DNA of 34,886 nucleotides from an uncultured Clostridia bacterium (GTDB lineage: Bacteria; Bacillota; Clostridia; TANB77; CAG-508): the NCBI GenBank assembly GCA_944387395.1, contig CALXEU010000008.1:1-34886 (forward strand). The letters are read 5' to 3'. The notes below the pieces were generated by a model, which was not told the DNA's origin, did no database searches, and was given only the letters and a program-made list of their open reading frames with translations. The position numbers and the translations under genes were made by a program. Position 1 is the stretch's first letter. Every line of letters starts with the position of its first letter. Shown one piece after another: positions 15,681-22,941 of this stretch.

Positions 15681-16799
15681 TCATTCAGTAATATCAAATT
15701 CTTTTCTATGAAGTTTCTTGTATTTTAAATTAGCTAAAAATAATATAAGTGGAAGAATAATAAAAATTAAAGGGCCACAAATATATTTACAACCTAATTT
15801 TCCCAACTCACGAGTTTGACTTATACTATTAGGAATAATTGCAACTAAAAAAATCACAATGCATATTGGTATAACAAAAGGTTTTACATTTTTCACATTC
15901 GTAACTTTTTTTATAATTCTTAAAGCATACATACAAGAAATATTGGTATAAGTCATAAAAGCCAAAATCCAAGAAAGGACAAATAATGATTCTGGATGTT
16001 GAAAATATTCTCCTAACTCGTTATTTGAAATTAAAAGATAAAGAGGAGATATTGTTTCTAAAGTCAAACTAAATGAAAAAGAAAGGAGCAGACTTCCAAC
16101 AGCAAGTAGCAGAAAAATGCTAGTGATTACAACTGAAACCACAGCAACTTTTTTCAAGGTTTTAGGGGATTTATCTTCTAACATAGGAGGCATAAAATAT
16201 AGAGAAAATAAGCCGTTAAAAGAAAATACATTAGCAAGTCCAGCAAAAAAAGTTTCGTAAGCTCCATAACCTAATATAGGTAAAGCCCTTTGAACCGTGA
16301 TATTAGGTATTATTAATATAAAAGTAATTAATAAACTTGTAAGCATTACTACAGTTAAAAGAGCATTGGTCTTAACAATACTATGCTCACCTAAAAAATT
16401 AGAAATTATAGATACTACAATAAAGAAAATTAGTAAATACACGACAGGAATCTCTTGATAATAAACAATGTGAATTATTTCAGAAAAATCTCTAATTAAT
16501 ATTGCAGAAATAAATATAATATATAAAATCAAAAATATTCCTACTATATTCTTAAAATGTTTACCACCTAAAAACTGAGAAATATCTATAATATCTAAAC
16601 CACTAAATCTACAAAAAAGTTTTACAATAATAATTGTTAGGATTATAGCAATTATTCCAATATAAACTACATTAAGGATAGCAGAGGAGCCACAGGAACT
16701 TAGGATTTTCTGTGGCAAATATAAAACAGACCTATTAATTGTAATAATTAAAATCAAGCAAACTGCTTCAAAAAAACTTATTTTATTAACACCACTCAT
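15681..16799 (-). CDS. gerAB: GerAB-type spore germination permease
   Basis: A 372-residue polytopic protein with about ten hydrophobic segments and short loops, beginning NKISFFEAVCLILI, the N-terminal style of GerAB/amino-acid permease-like germination subunits. GerAB sits in the inner spore membrane and binds germinant together with GerAA and GerAC. The start ATG 16799 has no close ribosome site; AAGGAG at 16842-16837 is 37 bases upstream, with a 9-bp hairpin (16812-16831) in between. gerAC follows 53 bases downstream on the same strand. The gerAA gene that usually precedes is not in the window. Confidence 0.88.
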   Translation of the reverse strand: MSGVNKISFFEAVCLILIITINRSVLYLPQKILSSCGSSAILNVVYIGIIAIILTIIIVKLFCRFSGLDIIDISQFLGGKHFKNIVGIFLILYIIFISAILIRDFSEIIHIVYYQEIPVVYLLIFFIVVSIISNFLGEHSIVKTNALLTVVMLTSLLITFILIIPNITVQRALPILGYGAYETFFAGLANVFSFNGLFSLYFMPPMLEDKSPKTLKKVAVVSVVITSIFLLLAVGSLLLSFSFSLTLETISPLYLLISNNELGEYFQHPESLFVLSWILAFMTYTNISCMYALRIIKKVTNVKNVKPFVIPICIVIFLVAIIPNSISQTRELGKLGCKYICGPLIFIILPLILFLANLKYKKLHRKEFDITE

Positions 16800-16811
16800 A
16801 ATTCATTTTAA

Positions 16812-16831
16812 TATTAGTAAACTTACTAATA
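16812..16831 (-). promoter_or_regulatory. Hairpin between ribosome site and start of gerAB
   Basis: A 9-bp perfect inverted repeat (TATTAGTAA at 16812-16820, TTACTAATA at 16823-16831) with a 2-base centre. It lies between the minus-strand AAGGAG (16842-16837) and the gerAB ATG. If folded it would shorten the path from about 37 to 17 bases; as DNA it could also be an operator. Function is inferred from position only. Confidence 0.45.
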
Positions 16832-16852
16832 AAATTCTCCTTATAAATTTTG

Positions 16853-16892
16853 TTATATAATAGGAAAGTCATACCGACTTGCTATTATATAA
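16853..16892. repeat. Long inverted repeat in the gerAB leader
   Basis: Arms TTATATAATAG (16853-16863) and CTATTATATAA (16882-16892) pair over 11 bp. Inside, AAGTC and GACTT pair again around the loop ATACC, leaving a small internal bulge. No T run follows on either strand, so it is not a standard terminator. It may be an RNA structure in the leader of gerAB. Confidence 0.6.
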
Positions 16893-16975
16893 AATATTGC
16901 ACACAAATTTATGGAAAGCCAAAGAAAAAGACAAAAGTTTTAATTATTTTAAGCCTTTCCGATTTGTTCTATTTT

Positions 16976-17128
16976 CTAATTTTTCTTTTCCTCTGGTATT
17001 ATTACGTTTTTCTTAACATTACTATCTTCAGAAGGTTTAGAAATATCTAAATTATCGTAAACAGGAGATATATCTAGTTCATCTGTATTACCACCAGAAA
17101 CAATTTGTATATTTTTCTCGTCGTTCAT
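16976..17128 (-). CDS. Small acidic ORF upstream of gerAB, unknown
   Basis: A 50-residue minus-strand ORF (start ATG 17128, stop TAG) beginning MNDEKNIQIVSGGNTDELD and ending PEEKKN. AAAGGA lies about 10 bases upstream, and a promoter with TTGAAC and TATTAT precedes it. There are no membrane segments and it has an acidic, low-complexity character. It stands where gerAA would be expected, but I see no GerAA homology. It could be a real small protein or a leader; the good promoter and ribosome site favour translation. Confidence 0.45.
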   Translation of the reverse strand: MNDEKNIQIVSGGNTDELDISPVYDNLDISKPSEDSNVKKNVIIPEEKKN

Positions 17129-17178
17129 AACATTAATCCTTTCTTACCCATTGGTAAAATTCTTAAATAACTATCCAT

Positions 17179-17207
17179 ATAATAACATATTTTTTTTATA
17201 AGTTCAA
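17179..17207 (-). promoter_or_regulatory. Minus-strand promoter for the small ORF-gerAB-gerAC unit
   Basis: Read on the minus strand: TTGAAC (17207-17202), 17 bases, TATTAT (17184-17179), about 50 bases before the start of the 50-codon ORF. It resembles a SigA promoter and not the SigG type expected for forespore-expressed germination receptors. It is back-to-back with the scpB promoter. Confidence 0.6.
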
Positions 17208-17220
17208 GTACAAATAAATA

Positions 17221-17250
17221 TTGACACAAAGCTCACAACACGAGTATAAT
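17221..17250 (+). promoter_or_regulatory. Promoter of scpB
   Basis: Perfect TTGACA (17221-17226) and TATAAT (17245-17250) with an 18-base spacer, 42 bases before the scpB start. This is the best consensus promoter in the window. Confidence 0.85.
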
Positions 17251-17292
17251 GTAATTGAAATGAACGTTGTATGAAAGGAAAAATAAATAAAA

Positions 17293-17859
17293 ATGGAAAT
17301 ATCAAAACAAAAGGCAATAATAGAAGCAATATTATTTGCAGCTGGCAGAGAAGTAAAAATAAATGAATTAATGGCTGTATTAGAATTATCTTCGGACGAA
17401 ATAATAGAAAGAATTAATTTGATGAATATAGATTATGCAAAAGAAGATAGAGGAATAGAAATACTAAAAATAGAAGACGGATATCAACTTACAACAAAAA
17501 AAGAAATGTATGAATATTTATATCCAATATTCGACAAAAGAAGCAAACCAAATTTATCACAAGCAGCAATGGAAACATTATCTATTATTGCATATAATCC
17601 AAAAATAACCAAGGCAGAGATAGAAGCAATAAGGGGTGTAAATTCTGATGGAACCATTTATAAACTATTAGAATATGAGTTAATAGAAAATATAGGAAAA
17701 GCAGATTTACCGGGAAGACCTGCTATGTATTCTACAACAAATAATTTTTTAAAAATGTTTGGAATAAGCAATCTAGATGAGCTTCCAGAATTACCAAAAT
17801 ATAAAATAGATGAAAACGAGCAAATAGTATTAGATGAATTATTAAAAGAAACAAAATAA
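17293..17859 (+). CDS. scpB: Segregation and condensation protein B
   Basis: A 188-residue protein with the double winged-helix layout of ScpB: KAIIEAILFAAGREVKINEL at the start, the strand EILKIEDGYQLTTKKE, and the conserved second half LSQAAMETLSIIAYNPKITKAEIEAIRGV followed by LPGRPAMYSTTNNFLKMFG. ScpB pairs with ScpA and SMC in the condensin complex that organises and separates the chromosome. scpA, usually just upstream, is not here; the gene has its own strong promoter instead. The ribosome site GAAAGGA is about 14 bases from the ATG, rather far. Confidence 0.95.
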   Translation: MEISKQKAIIEAILFAAGREVKINELMAVLELSSDEIIERINLMNIDYAKEDRGIEILKIEDGYQLTTKKEMYEYLYPIFDKRSKPNLSQAAMETLSIIAYNPKITKAEIEAIRGVNSDGTIYKLLEYELIENIGKADLPGRPAMYSTTNNFLKMFGISNLDELPELPKYKIDENEQIVLDELLKETK

Positions 17860-18177
17860 AATATATGAATAAAAATAGTAAAAAAAGATTTATAAGAAAA
17901 GATATATAAATGAAGTTAAAAACTAAAAATATGTTAAATTAAAAATGAGGGTTACAAGTTTGTAATCATTTATTTTTTAAAAAAATTACAAAAACATTAC
18001 AATATTACATTTAACTTACTATTTAAAAAAAGTGTTGACTTTGATAAAAAAAAAGGTAAAATAATAATAGATAAAATATGTAAAGGTAAAAAAATGTAAT
18101 ATTTCTAAATAAAAACAGAATTTTTATAATTTTTTTGTAAAACATAAGTAGAAACAAAGAATCGAAAGGATAATAAA
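17860..18177 (+). promoter_or_regulatory. Intergenic region with promoter of the type IV pilus operon
   Basis: No gene in these 318 bases. A promoter is visible as TTGACT (18035-18040), 16 bases, TAAAAT (18057-18062), about 115 bases before pilMN. A small palindrome TTACAAGTTTGTAA lies near 17953, and several TTACAA/ATTACA copies follow up to about 18010, possibly protein-binding sites. I looked for the c-di-GMP-I riboswitch core often found before clostridial pilus operons and did not see it. GAAAGGA precedes the pilMN ATG. Confidence 0.55.
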
Positions 18178-19791
18178 ATGTCAACGTGTTTAGGTATATA
18201 TATAGATAAAAATATAATTAAATATGCAAAAGTATCAAGAGATAATGAAAAAATAACAATAGATGCCTTCGGAATAAAAGTATATACTGATGCAGTTACA
18301 GCTATTAACCAGATTATTTCAGAAACTTATAGTTTTAAAATACCTATAAGTGTCAATATATCGAATGAAGCTTATGAATACTTTTATATGACAAAGCTAT
18401 TAAATAAAAAAGATATAAAAAAAGCTGTAGAAACTGAATTTGAATCTATATGCTATGAAAGAAAATATAATTACAATGCATTAGAAACGAGATATACTCT
18501 AATAGATGATATAAATGATAAAGATAAAATAAAAGTTATCAATATGTCAACTAATAAATTAGAAATAACAAAAATATTACAACAATTTGAAGGAAAAAAT
18601 GTAAAAGTTATCTCGCCAATTTCTTTTAGTATTGCAAATATAGCACCATTAAAGAAAAAAGAAAATATTTTAATTGTTAATATGGAAGATATAACAACAG
18701 TAACAACAATAACTGGTGAAAAAATATATGATATTAAAAAAATAAATAAGGGTGCTGAAGAAGTATTAGATTCTATTAATCAAAAAGAAAATTCTTATTT
18801 AAAGGCTTATGAAATCTGTAAAAACACAACAATATACACAATGGAAGGACAAGAATTACAAGAAAAAGAAAATGAATACCTAGGAAGCATTGTACCAACA
18901 TTATATGCAATAGCTGAAGAAGTAAAAAAAATTATAAATTCATCACTATTTAAAATAAATAAGGTATATCTTACAGGAACTCTTTCTGTAGTTAATAATA
19001 TAGACCTTTATTTTGAAGAAATATTAAATGGAACAAATTGTCAAATTTTAAAACCGTTTTTTATAGAAAATACACAAAAAATAAATATGAAAGATTATAT
19101 TGAAGTAAATTCTGCAATAGGATTAGCATTACAAGGATTGGGATTAGGAATAAAAGAAGCAAATTTTAAGAAAAAATCTTTTTGGGAGCAATTACCAACT
19201 CTTTTAACTGCAGATGTTTCGACTCTTACAAAAAATAAATCAAAATCTTCTTCAAAAAAGATTATAAACTTTAATTCACCTAAAATAAAAACATGGGCAA
19301 TAAGACAATTATCAGGAATTCTTTTGATTGGTATTATATATACAAGCTTATCTCTATATATTTATTCTGGTATAAAAGACAAAAAAAATGAAATAGCAAA
19401 AGTGACAGAAGACATAAATAAACAAATAGCATTAATAAAAACAGATCAAACCAGTGTGCAAAATAAAACTTCTGAATATAACAATTTAATAAGTAATTTA
19501 CAAAAATCTAATGATGAAATAAATGAAAAAAATTCATACAAAAATGTTATTCCAAAGCTATTAATGGAAATCATGAATATTATTCCAAAAGAAGTTCAAT
19601 TAACACAAATTGAAAATACTACAGATAGAAAAATTATAATTAATGCACAATCTGAAAAATATGAACAACTTGCATATTTTAAAGCTTTATTAAAGTCAAA
19701 TGGTGTACTTGAACCAACATCAGTAATTTCAACTGAAGCAGAAAAAAGTGGAAATATAGTTAAAATTGTTATAGAAGGAGAATTACCATGA
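18178..19791 (+). CDS. pilMN: Type IV pilus assembly protein PilM-PilN fusion
   Basis: A 537-residue fusion. Residues 1 to about 330 form a PilM-type actin-like domain, with a short N-terminal strand GIYIDKNIIKYAKV, ILIVNMEDITTVTTI in the middle and YLTGTLSVV later, ending in SAIGLALQGLG. A lysine/serine linker leads to one membrane span (about 380-400, ILLIGIIYTSLSLYIYSG), a coiled-coil stretch and a PilN-type C-terminal fold starting near VIPKLLMEIMNIIPKEVQLTQIE. In other systems PilM and PilN are separate and joined by the PilN N-terminal tail; a fused PilMN also occurs in Clostridioides difficile. The protein links the cytoplasmic motor to PilO. Its stop overlaps the pilO start by 4 bases. 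Confidence 0.85.
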   Translation: MSTCLGIYIDKNIIKYAKVSRDNEKITIDAFGIKVYTDAVTAINQIISETYSFKIPISVNISNEAYEYFYMTKLLNKKDIKKAVETEFESICYERKYNYNALETRYTLIDDINDKDKIKVINMSTNKLEITKILQQFEGKNVKVISPISFSIANIAPLKKKENILIVNMEDITTVTTITGEKIYDIKKINKGAEEVLDSINQKENSYLKAYEICKNTTIYTMEGQELQEKENEYLGSIVPTLYAIAEEVKKIINSSLFKINKVYLTGTLSVVNNIDLYFEEILNGTNCQILKPFFIENTQKINMKDYIEVNSAIGLALQGLGLGIKEANFKKKSFWEQLPTLLTADVSTLTKNKSKSSSKKIINFNSPKIKTWAIRQLSGILLIGIIYTSLSLYIYSGIKDKKNEIAKVTEDINKQIALIKTDQTSVQNKTSEYNNLISNLQKSNDEINEKNSYKNVIPKLLMEIMNIIPKEVQLTQIENTTDRKIIINAQSEKYEQLAYFKALLKSNGVLEPTSVISTEAEKSGNIVKIVIEGELP

Positions 19792-20459
19792 AAAATTTAT
19801 TAATGACAATACTCAATATTCTTATTACATTATTAGTAATACTATTAATGGTAAAAGGCTTTACATTAGGCAATTTTGAAGTACTAAGTATATCTAAAAT
19901 ATTAAAAGAAAATGAAGAACTAGATAAACAAATAGAAAATGCAAATTATTTAAAAAATACAACTTATAAAACAGAAATTGATAGTTTAAATAAATCTATT
20001 AAATCCTTGTCAGAAAAAAAACAAGAATATTTAAATATTGCAAGCATTAGCACAGATGAAGAAATAGAAAATGCAAACACACAACAAACTTATGCAAGAG
20101 AGTATTTATGGAATAAAGTTGGAAGTTATGCAACAGGTTTAGGAGTTAACTTAAATATTACTACAGCACAAAGTGGCTCTAATAATACGTTAAATTTTAC
20201 TGTAAATGGAAGCTATGTTGGAATAATTAAATATATATCTGCATTAGAAAACGATGATGATCTTCAGTTTAAAATAGAAAACTTTAAATTAAGTGGAACA
20301 GGAGATATATTAATTGCAGTTTTCTCTGTACCTAATATTACAATTAAAGATGAAAACGTGACATCAGTAGTAGAAAATCAAAATACAGACAATACTGAAA
20401 ATATAGACAATACTGAAAATACAGCCAATAATGAAAATGCAAATGATACTACAAATTAG
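19788..20459 (+). CDS. pilO: Type IV pilus alignment protein PilO
   Basis: A 223-residue bitopic protein starting inside the pilMN stop (ATGA overlap), so translationally coupled. One N-terminal membrane span (about 4-24) is followed by a coiled coil (about 38-85), then a ferredoxin-like domain typical of PilO (YLWNKVGSYATGLGVNLNIT, YVGIIKYISALENDDDL). The last 30 residues are an Asn/Thr/Glu repeat (TDNTENIDNTENTANNEN) likely exposed outside the membrane. PilO forms a heterodimer with the PilN part and supports pilus assembly. Confidence 0.8.
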   Translation: MKNLLMTILNILITLLVILLMVKGFTLGNFEVLSISKILKENEELDKQIENANYLKNTTYKTEIDSLNKSIKSLSEKKQEYLNIASISTDEEIENANTQQTYAREYLWNKVGSYATGLGVNLNITTAQSGSNNTLNFTVNGSYVGIIKYISALENDDDLQFKIENFKLSGTGDILIAVFSVPNITIKDENVTSVVENQNTDNTENIDNTENTANNENANDTTN

Positions 20460-20506
20460 AAAAAAACTATAATTTAATTTGCATAAAGAAAGGAAGAATA
20501 TCAAAT

Positions 20507-20902
20507 ATGAAAGCAATAATAAAAGAAATATTTATTATATTACTTCTTTGCATAGCTGTATGTTTGATATTTGGGATAGTATTCTATGAATATATACCAA
20601 ATAACAAGGTTATACCAAGTACAGTTGAAGCCTATGTAACTTCAAATACAATAAAAGAAGAAATAAGTCAGGAAATTGTAAATTATCCAAAACAGAACTA
20701 TACTTATGAAATAACAGATTCTGACCTATCTTTATATAAAGAATTGGAAAGCTATGAACAAGGAAAAGCAAATCCTTTTTCAGAGTATAGTAATAGTGAG
20801 ATAAAAAACAATTTAGAAAATGAAGTAATAATAAATAATACAAATACAAATAAAAATCCTGATTCAACAGACATTTTCTTTAATAATACAGGATTAAAAT
20901 AA
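20507..20902 (+). CDS. Small membrane protein of the pilus operon, PilP-like position
   Basis: A 131-residue protein with an N-terminal membrane span (about 6-28) and an extracytoplasmic part that includes YEQGKANPFSEYSN near residues 82-95. The NPF box after a charged stretch resembles the short motif by which PilP-type proteins contact PilN/PilO. The rest is low in complexity, rich in Asn, Ser and Thr. It sits between pilO and the pilin gene with a good AAAGGAAG site. No lipobox is present and the length is short for PilP. I therefore call it PilP-like by position and motif only. Confidence 0.5.
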   Translation: MKAIIKEIFIILLLCIAVCLIFGIVFYEYIPNNKVIPSTVEAYVTSNTIKEEISQEIVNYPKQNYTYEITDSDLSLYKELESYEQGKANPFSEYSNSEIKNNLENEVIINNTNTNKNPDSTDIFFNNTGLK

Positions 20903-20960
20903 TTAACTAGCTTATATTTATTTAAATAAATATAAAAAAAAATCAAAGGAGGAATGTAAA

Positions 20961-21188
20961 ATGTTCAAAAAGGAAAATGGTATTACACTTGTAGCATTAG
21001 TTGTTACTATAGTTGTATTATTAATACTAGCTGGTGTTTCAATTAGTTTAATTTTAGGACAAAATGGTTTTATAAATAGAGCAAGAGAAGCAGCAAACAA
21101 AACAGCTAACTCACAAAAAGATGAAGCAACATTATTTAATGATACAATACCATCTGAAATAAATGATTTATTAAATTTTGGAAAGTAG
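20961..21188 (+). CDS. Prepilin-like protein, probable major pilin
   Basis: A 75-residue protein with a very strong AAAGGAGG site. It has a class III signal: MFKKENG then ITLVALVVTIVVLLILAGVS, cleaved after Gly7. The mature protein would be only about 68 residues: the hydrophobic helix followed by LGQNGFINRAREAANKTANSQKDE and a short acidic end, with no globular beta-domain. Position 5 of the mature chain is Ala, not Glu. N-termini of the GITLVALVVTI style are common in Clostridia. A hairpin right after the gene would favour more pilin mRNA than downstream mRNA. Confidence 0.75.
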   Translation: MFKKENGITLVALVVTIVVLLILAGVSISLILGQNGFINRAREAANKTANSQKDEATLFNDTIPSEINDLLNFGK

Positions 21189-21197
21189 AAATAAAAT

Positions 21198-21240
21198 AGA
21201 TTACCTTATTATATATGAGTATGGTAAGGTAATCTTGTTT
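21198..21240 (+). terminator. Hairpin after the pilin gene, probable partial terminator
   Basis: Perfect 11-bp arms AGATTACCTTA (21198-21208) and TAAGGTAATCT (21225-21235) with a 16-base loop, followed by TGTTTT. It lies inside the operon between pilin and prepilin peptidase, so partial termination or protection of the upstream pilin mRNA from 3' decay is likely. Confidence 0.7.
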
Positions 21241-21256
21241 TAAATTAAGGAGAAAT

Positions 21257-22054
21257 ATGAATATAATAATATATATATATATATTCCTAATAGGTATTAC
21301 ATTTGGAAGTTTCTTTACTCTTGCGGTATACAGAATGCCTTTAGGAAAAGACATAATAAAAGAAAGATCATTTTGCCCAAATTGCAATCATAAACTAACA
21401 TTTCTAGACCTGCTACCATTATTTAGTTATATTATTCTAAGAGGTAGATGCAGATATTGCAAACAAAAGATAAGACCTAGGTATTTCATATTAGAATTAC
21501 TTTCTGGCATAGTTTTTATTTTATTTGCTATATCTATAAATTTAACAATTGTTAATATGAGCATGTCAAAAATAGTATATTTTATTGTTGGAATATTATA
21601 TATATCAGGATTATTTATAATTTCTGGAATTGATAAAGAAAAAACAACTATTCAAAAGGAAATAATTGCATATTTAATTATCGTACAAACAATATATATA
21701 ATATATCTATATACATTAGAAAATGCTGATATTTATAGATATGTTATATGTCTAATTATACTTTTAATACTAGCATTAATAAATAATATATACTATAAAA
21801 AGAAATTAAAATCGAATTATATTATAGATGTTTTAATGCTAATAATAATAATGAAAATGTTTACATCTGAAGTATTGACTATAATAAGTATAATTATTAC
21901 ATTAATGGCAATAGCAATAGAAAATATATTTTATAAAATTAAATATAAAAAAGAAAAATATAAATTAAAAAATAAAATTCCATTTGCATTTTATTTATGT
22001 GTTGCAAATATAATAACTTTAATTTTAACAAATATTTTAATATTTTATAGGTGA
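21257..22054 (+). CDS. pilD: Prepilin peptidase PilD with degenerate GxGD motif
   Basis: A 265-residue polytopic protein with about eight membrane segments. The N-terminal domain GSFFTLAVYRMPLG is typical, followed by the zinc or methylase loop CPNC...CRYC and FSYIILRGRCRYCKQKIRPRYFILELLSG. The two catalytic Asp of these aspartic peptidases are probably in SGIDKEKTTIQKEI and in YIIDVLMLIII. The second normally reads GxGD followed by (V/I)K; here both Gly are missing (YIID). It cleaves prepilin leader peptides at the inner face of the membrane. The gene starts just after the pilin hairpin and overlaps the next gene by 4 bases. Confidence 0.85.
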   Translation: MNIIIYIYIFLIGITFGSFFTLAVYRMPLGKDIIKERSFCPNCNHKLTFLDLLPLFSYIILRGRCRYCKQKIRPRYFILELLSGIVFILFAISINLTIVNMSMSKIVYFIVGILYISGLFIISGIDKEKTTIQKEIIAYLIIVQTIYIIYLYTLENADIYRYVICLIILLILALINNIYYKKKLKSNYIIDVLMLIIIMKMFTSEVLTIISIIITLMAIAIENIFYKIKYKKEKYKLKNKIPFAFYLCVANIITLILTNILIFYR

Positions 22055-22470
22055 TTAGTATGAAAAAGTTAATTAAAGATAGTAAAGCTTTTGTAGCTAT
22101 TGATTACATAACTGCAATATTAGTTTTCTGTACATTGTCAGTTGTTGTAGTAAGTCTAATGTCAAATATATATAAACAAAATTTAGAAGTAAAAATACGT
22201 TCTAATGCTATGGCATATGCTGCATTATTATTAGAAAAAATTGATGAAACAAGTTATTTTAATATTGTAAATAATCCAAATTCATTATTAGATGAATTAG
22301 AAATTGATAGATCAATCTTTGACATAAATATACAAGTAGTTGATGTACCCAATATAAAAAGTAGTGCAAATGATATAATGAAAGTAGTAAATATTTCTGT
22401 AAAATATACCTTTTCAGGAGGTACTCAATACTTAAATTTTTCTAAATTAAAAATAAAGGAAATAATATAA
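22051..22470 (+). CDS. Minor pilin-like protein (PilV position)
   Basis: About 139 residues from GTG 22051, which overlaps the TGA of pilD; an internal ATG at 22060 is an alternative. The N-terminus SKAFVAIDYITAILVFCTLSVVVVSLM looks like a class III signal in which the Gly before the cut is Ala and position 5 is Asp instead of Glu. After the helix come a short alpha-beta part and VVNISVKYTFSGGTQYLNF, a likely beta-sheet. Minor pilins prime pilus assembly at the tip. Identification rests on context and the N-terminal helix. Confidence 0.6.
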   Translation: MISMKKLIKDSKAFVAIDYITAILVFCTLSVVVVSLMSNIYKQNLEVKIRSNAMAYAALLLEKIDETSYFNIVNNPNSLLDELEIDRSIFDINIQVVDVPNIKSSANDIMKVVNISVKYTFSGGTQYLNFSKLKIKEII

Positions 22471-22925
22471 TGAAAAAAAATTTTGAAAATGGAATTACTT
22501 TAATTGAACTTTGTATATACTCAATTGTAATGCTTATAATATTAGGTATGTTAACCTCAATTACTTTTTTCTATCATAGAAATATAGGTATATTTTATAA
22601 TAATACAGGATTTGTTGTAGAATTTGAAAAATTTAATGCTTATTTTAGTAATGATGTAAAGAAAAATAAGTCATGCTATATTTCTGATAATGGGAAAAAA
22701 ATAATTTTTGATGATGGTAATACCTATGAATATAATAGTGAAGAATATGCTGTATATAGAAATAATGTAAAAATAGCATCAAATGTAATTGCTTTTAATG
22801 TAGTTAAAGAGAATATAAGTTCTGGTGGAATTAACAAAGAAAAATTAAATACACAAATATATATTGGAAGTAATAGTGCTATAAGTTTTAAAATTAATAT
22901 TGGATATATATTAAAGTATTGGTAA
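22470..22925 (+). CDS. Minor pilin (PilW/ComGF-like) with canonical prepilin signal
   Basis: A 151-residue protein whose start codon overlaps the stop of the preceding gene (TAATG). MKKNFENG followed by ITLIELCIYSIVMLIILGML is a standard prepilin signal, with Glu5 present. The rest is Asn-rich and probably a beta-sheet fold (KKIIFDDGNTYEYNSEEYAVYRNNVKIA), similar to ComGF/PilW-type minor pilins. It is the only pilin of the window that keeps Glu5. Confidence 0.75.
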   Translation: MKKNFENGITLIELCIYSIVMLIILGMLTSITFFYHRNIGIFYNNTGFVVEFEKFNAYFSNDVKKNKSCYISDNGKKIIFDDGNTYEYNSEEYAVYRNNVKIASNVIAFNVVKENISSGGINKEKLNTQIYIGSNSAISFKINIGYILKYW

Positions 22926-22941
22926 AGGAGTGAATTAATAG

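Noticed and set aside
16850-17050. Plus-strand 66-codon ORF upstream of scpB
   Set aside because: It overlaps the minus-strand leader of gerAB and its inverted repeat, and lacks a ribosome site. Its aromatic-rich hydrophobic sequence is typical of random AT-rich frames.
17860-18177. c-di-GMP riboswitch before the pilus operon
   Set aside because: No GEMM-type core or matching stems were visible; only short TTACAA repeats and a promoter.
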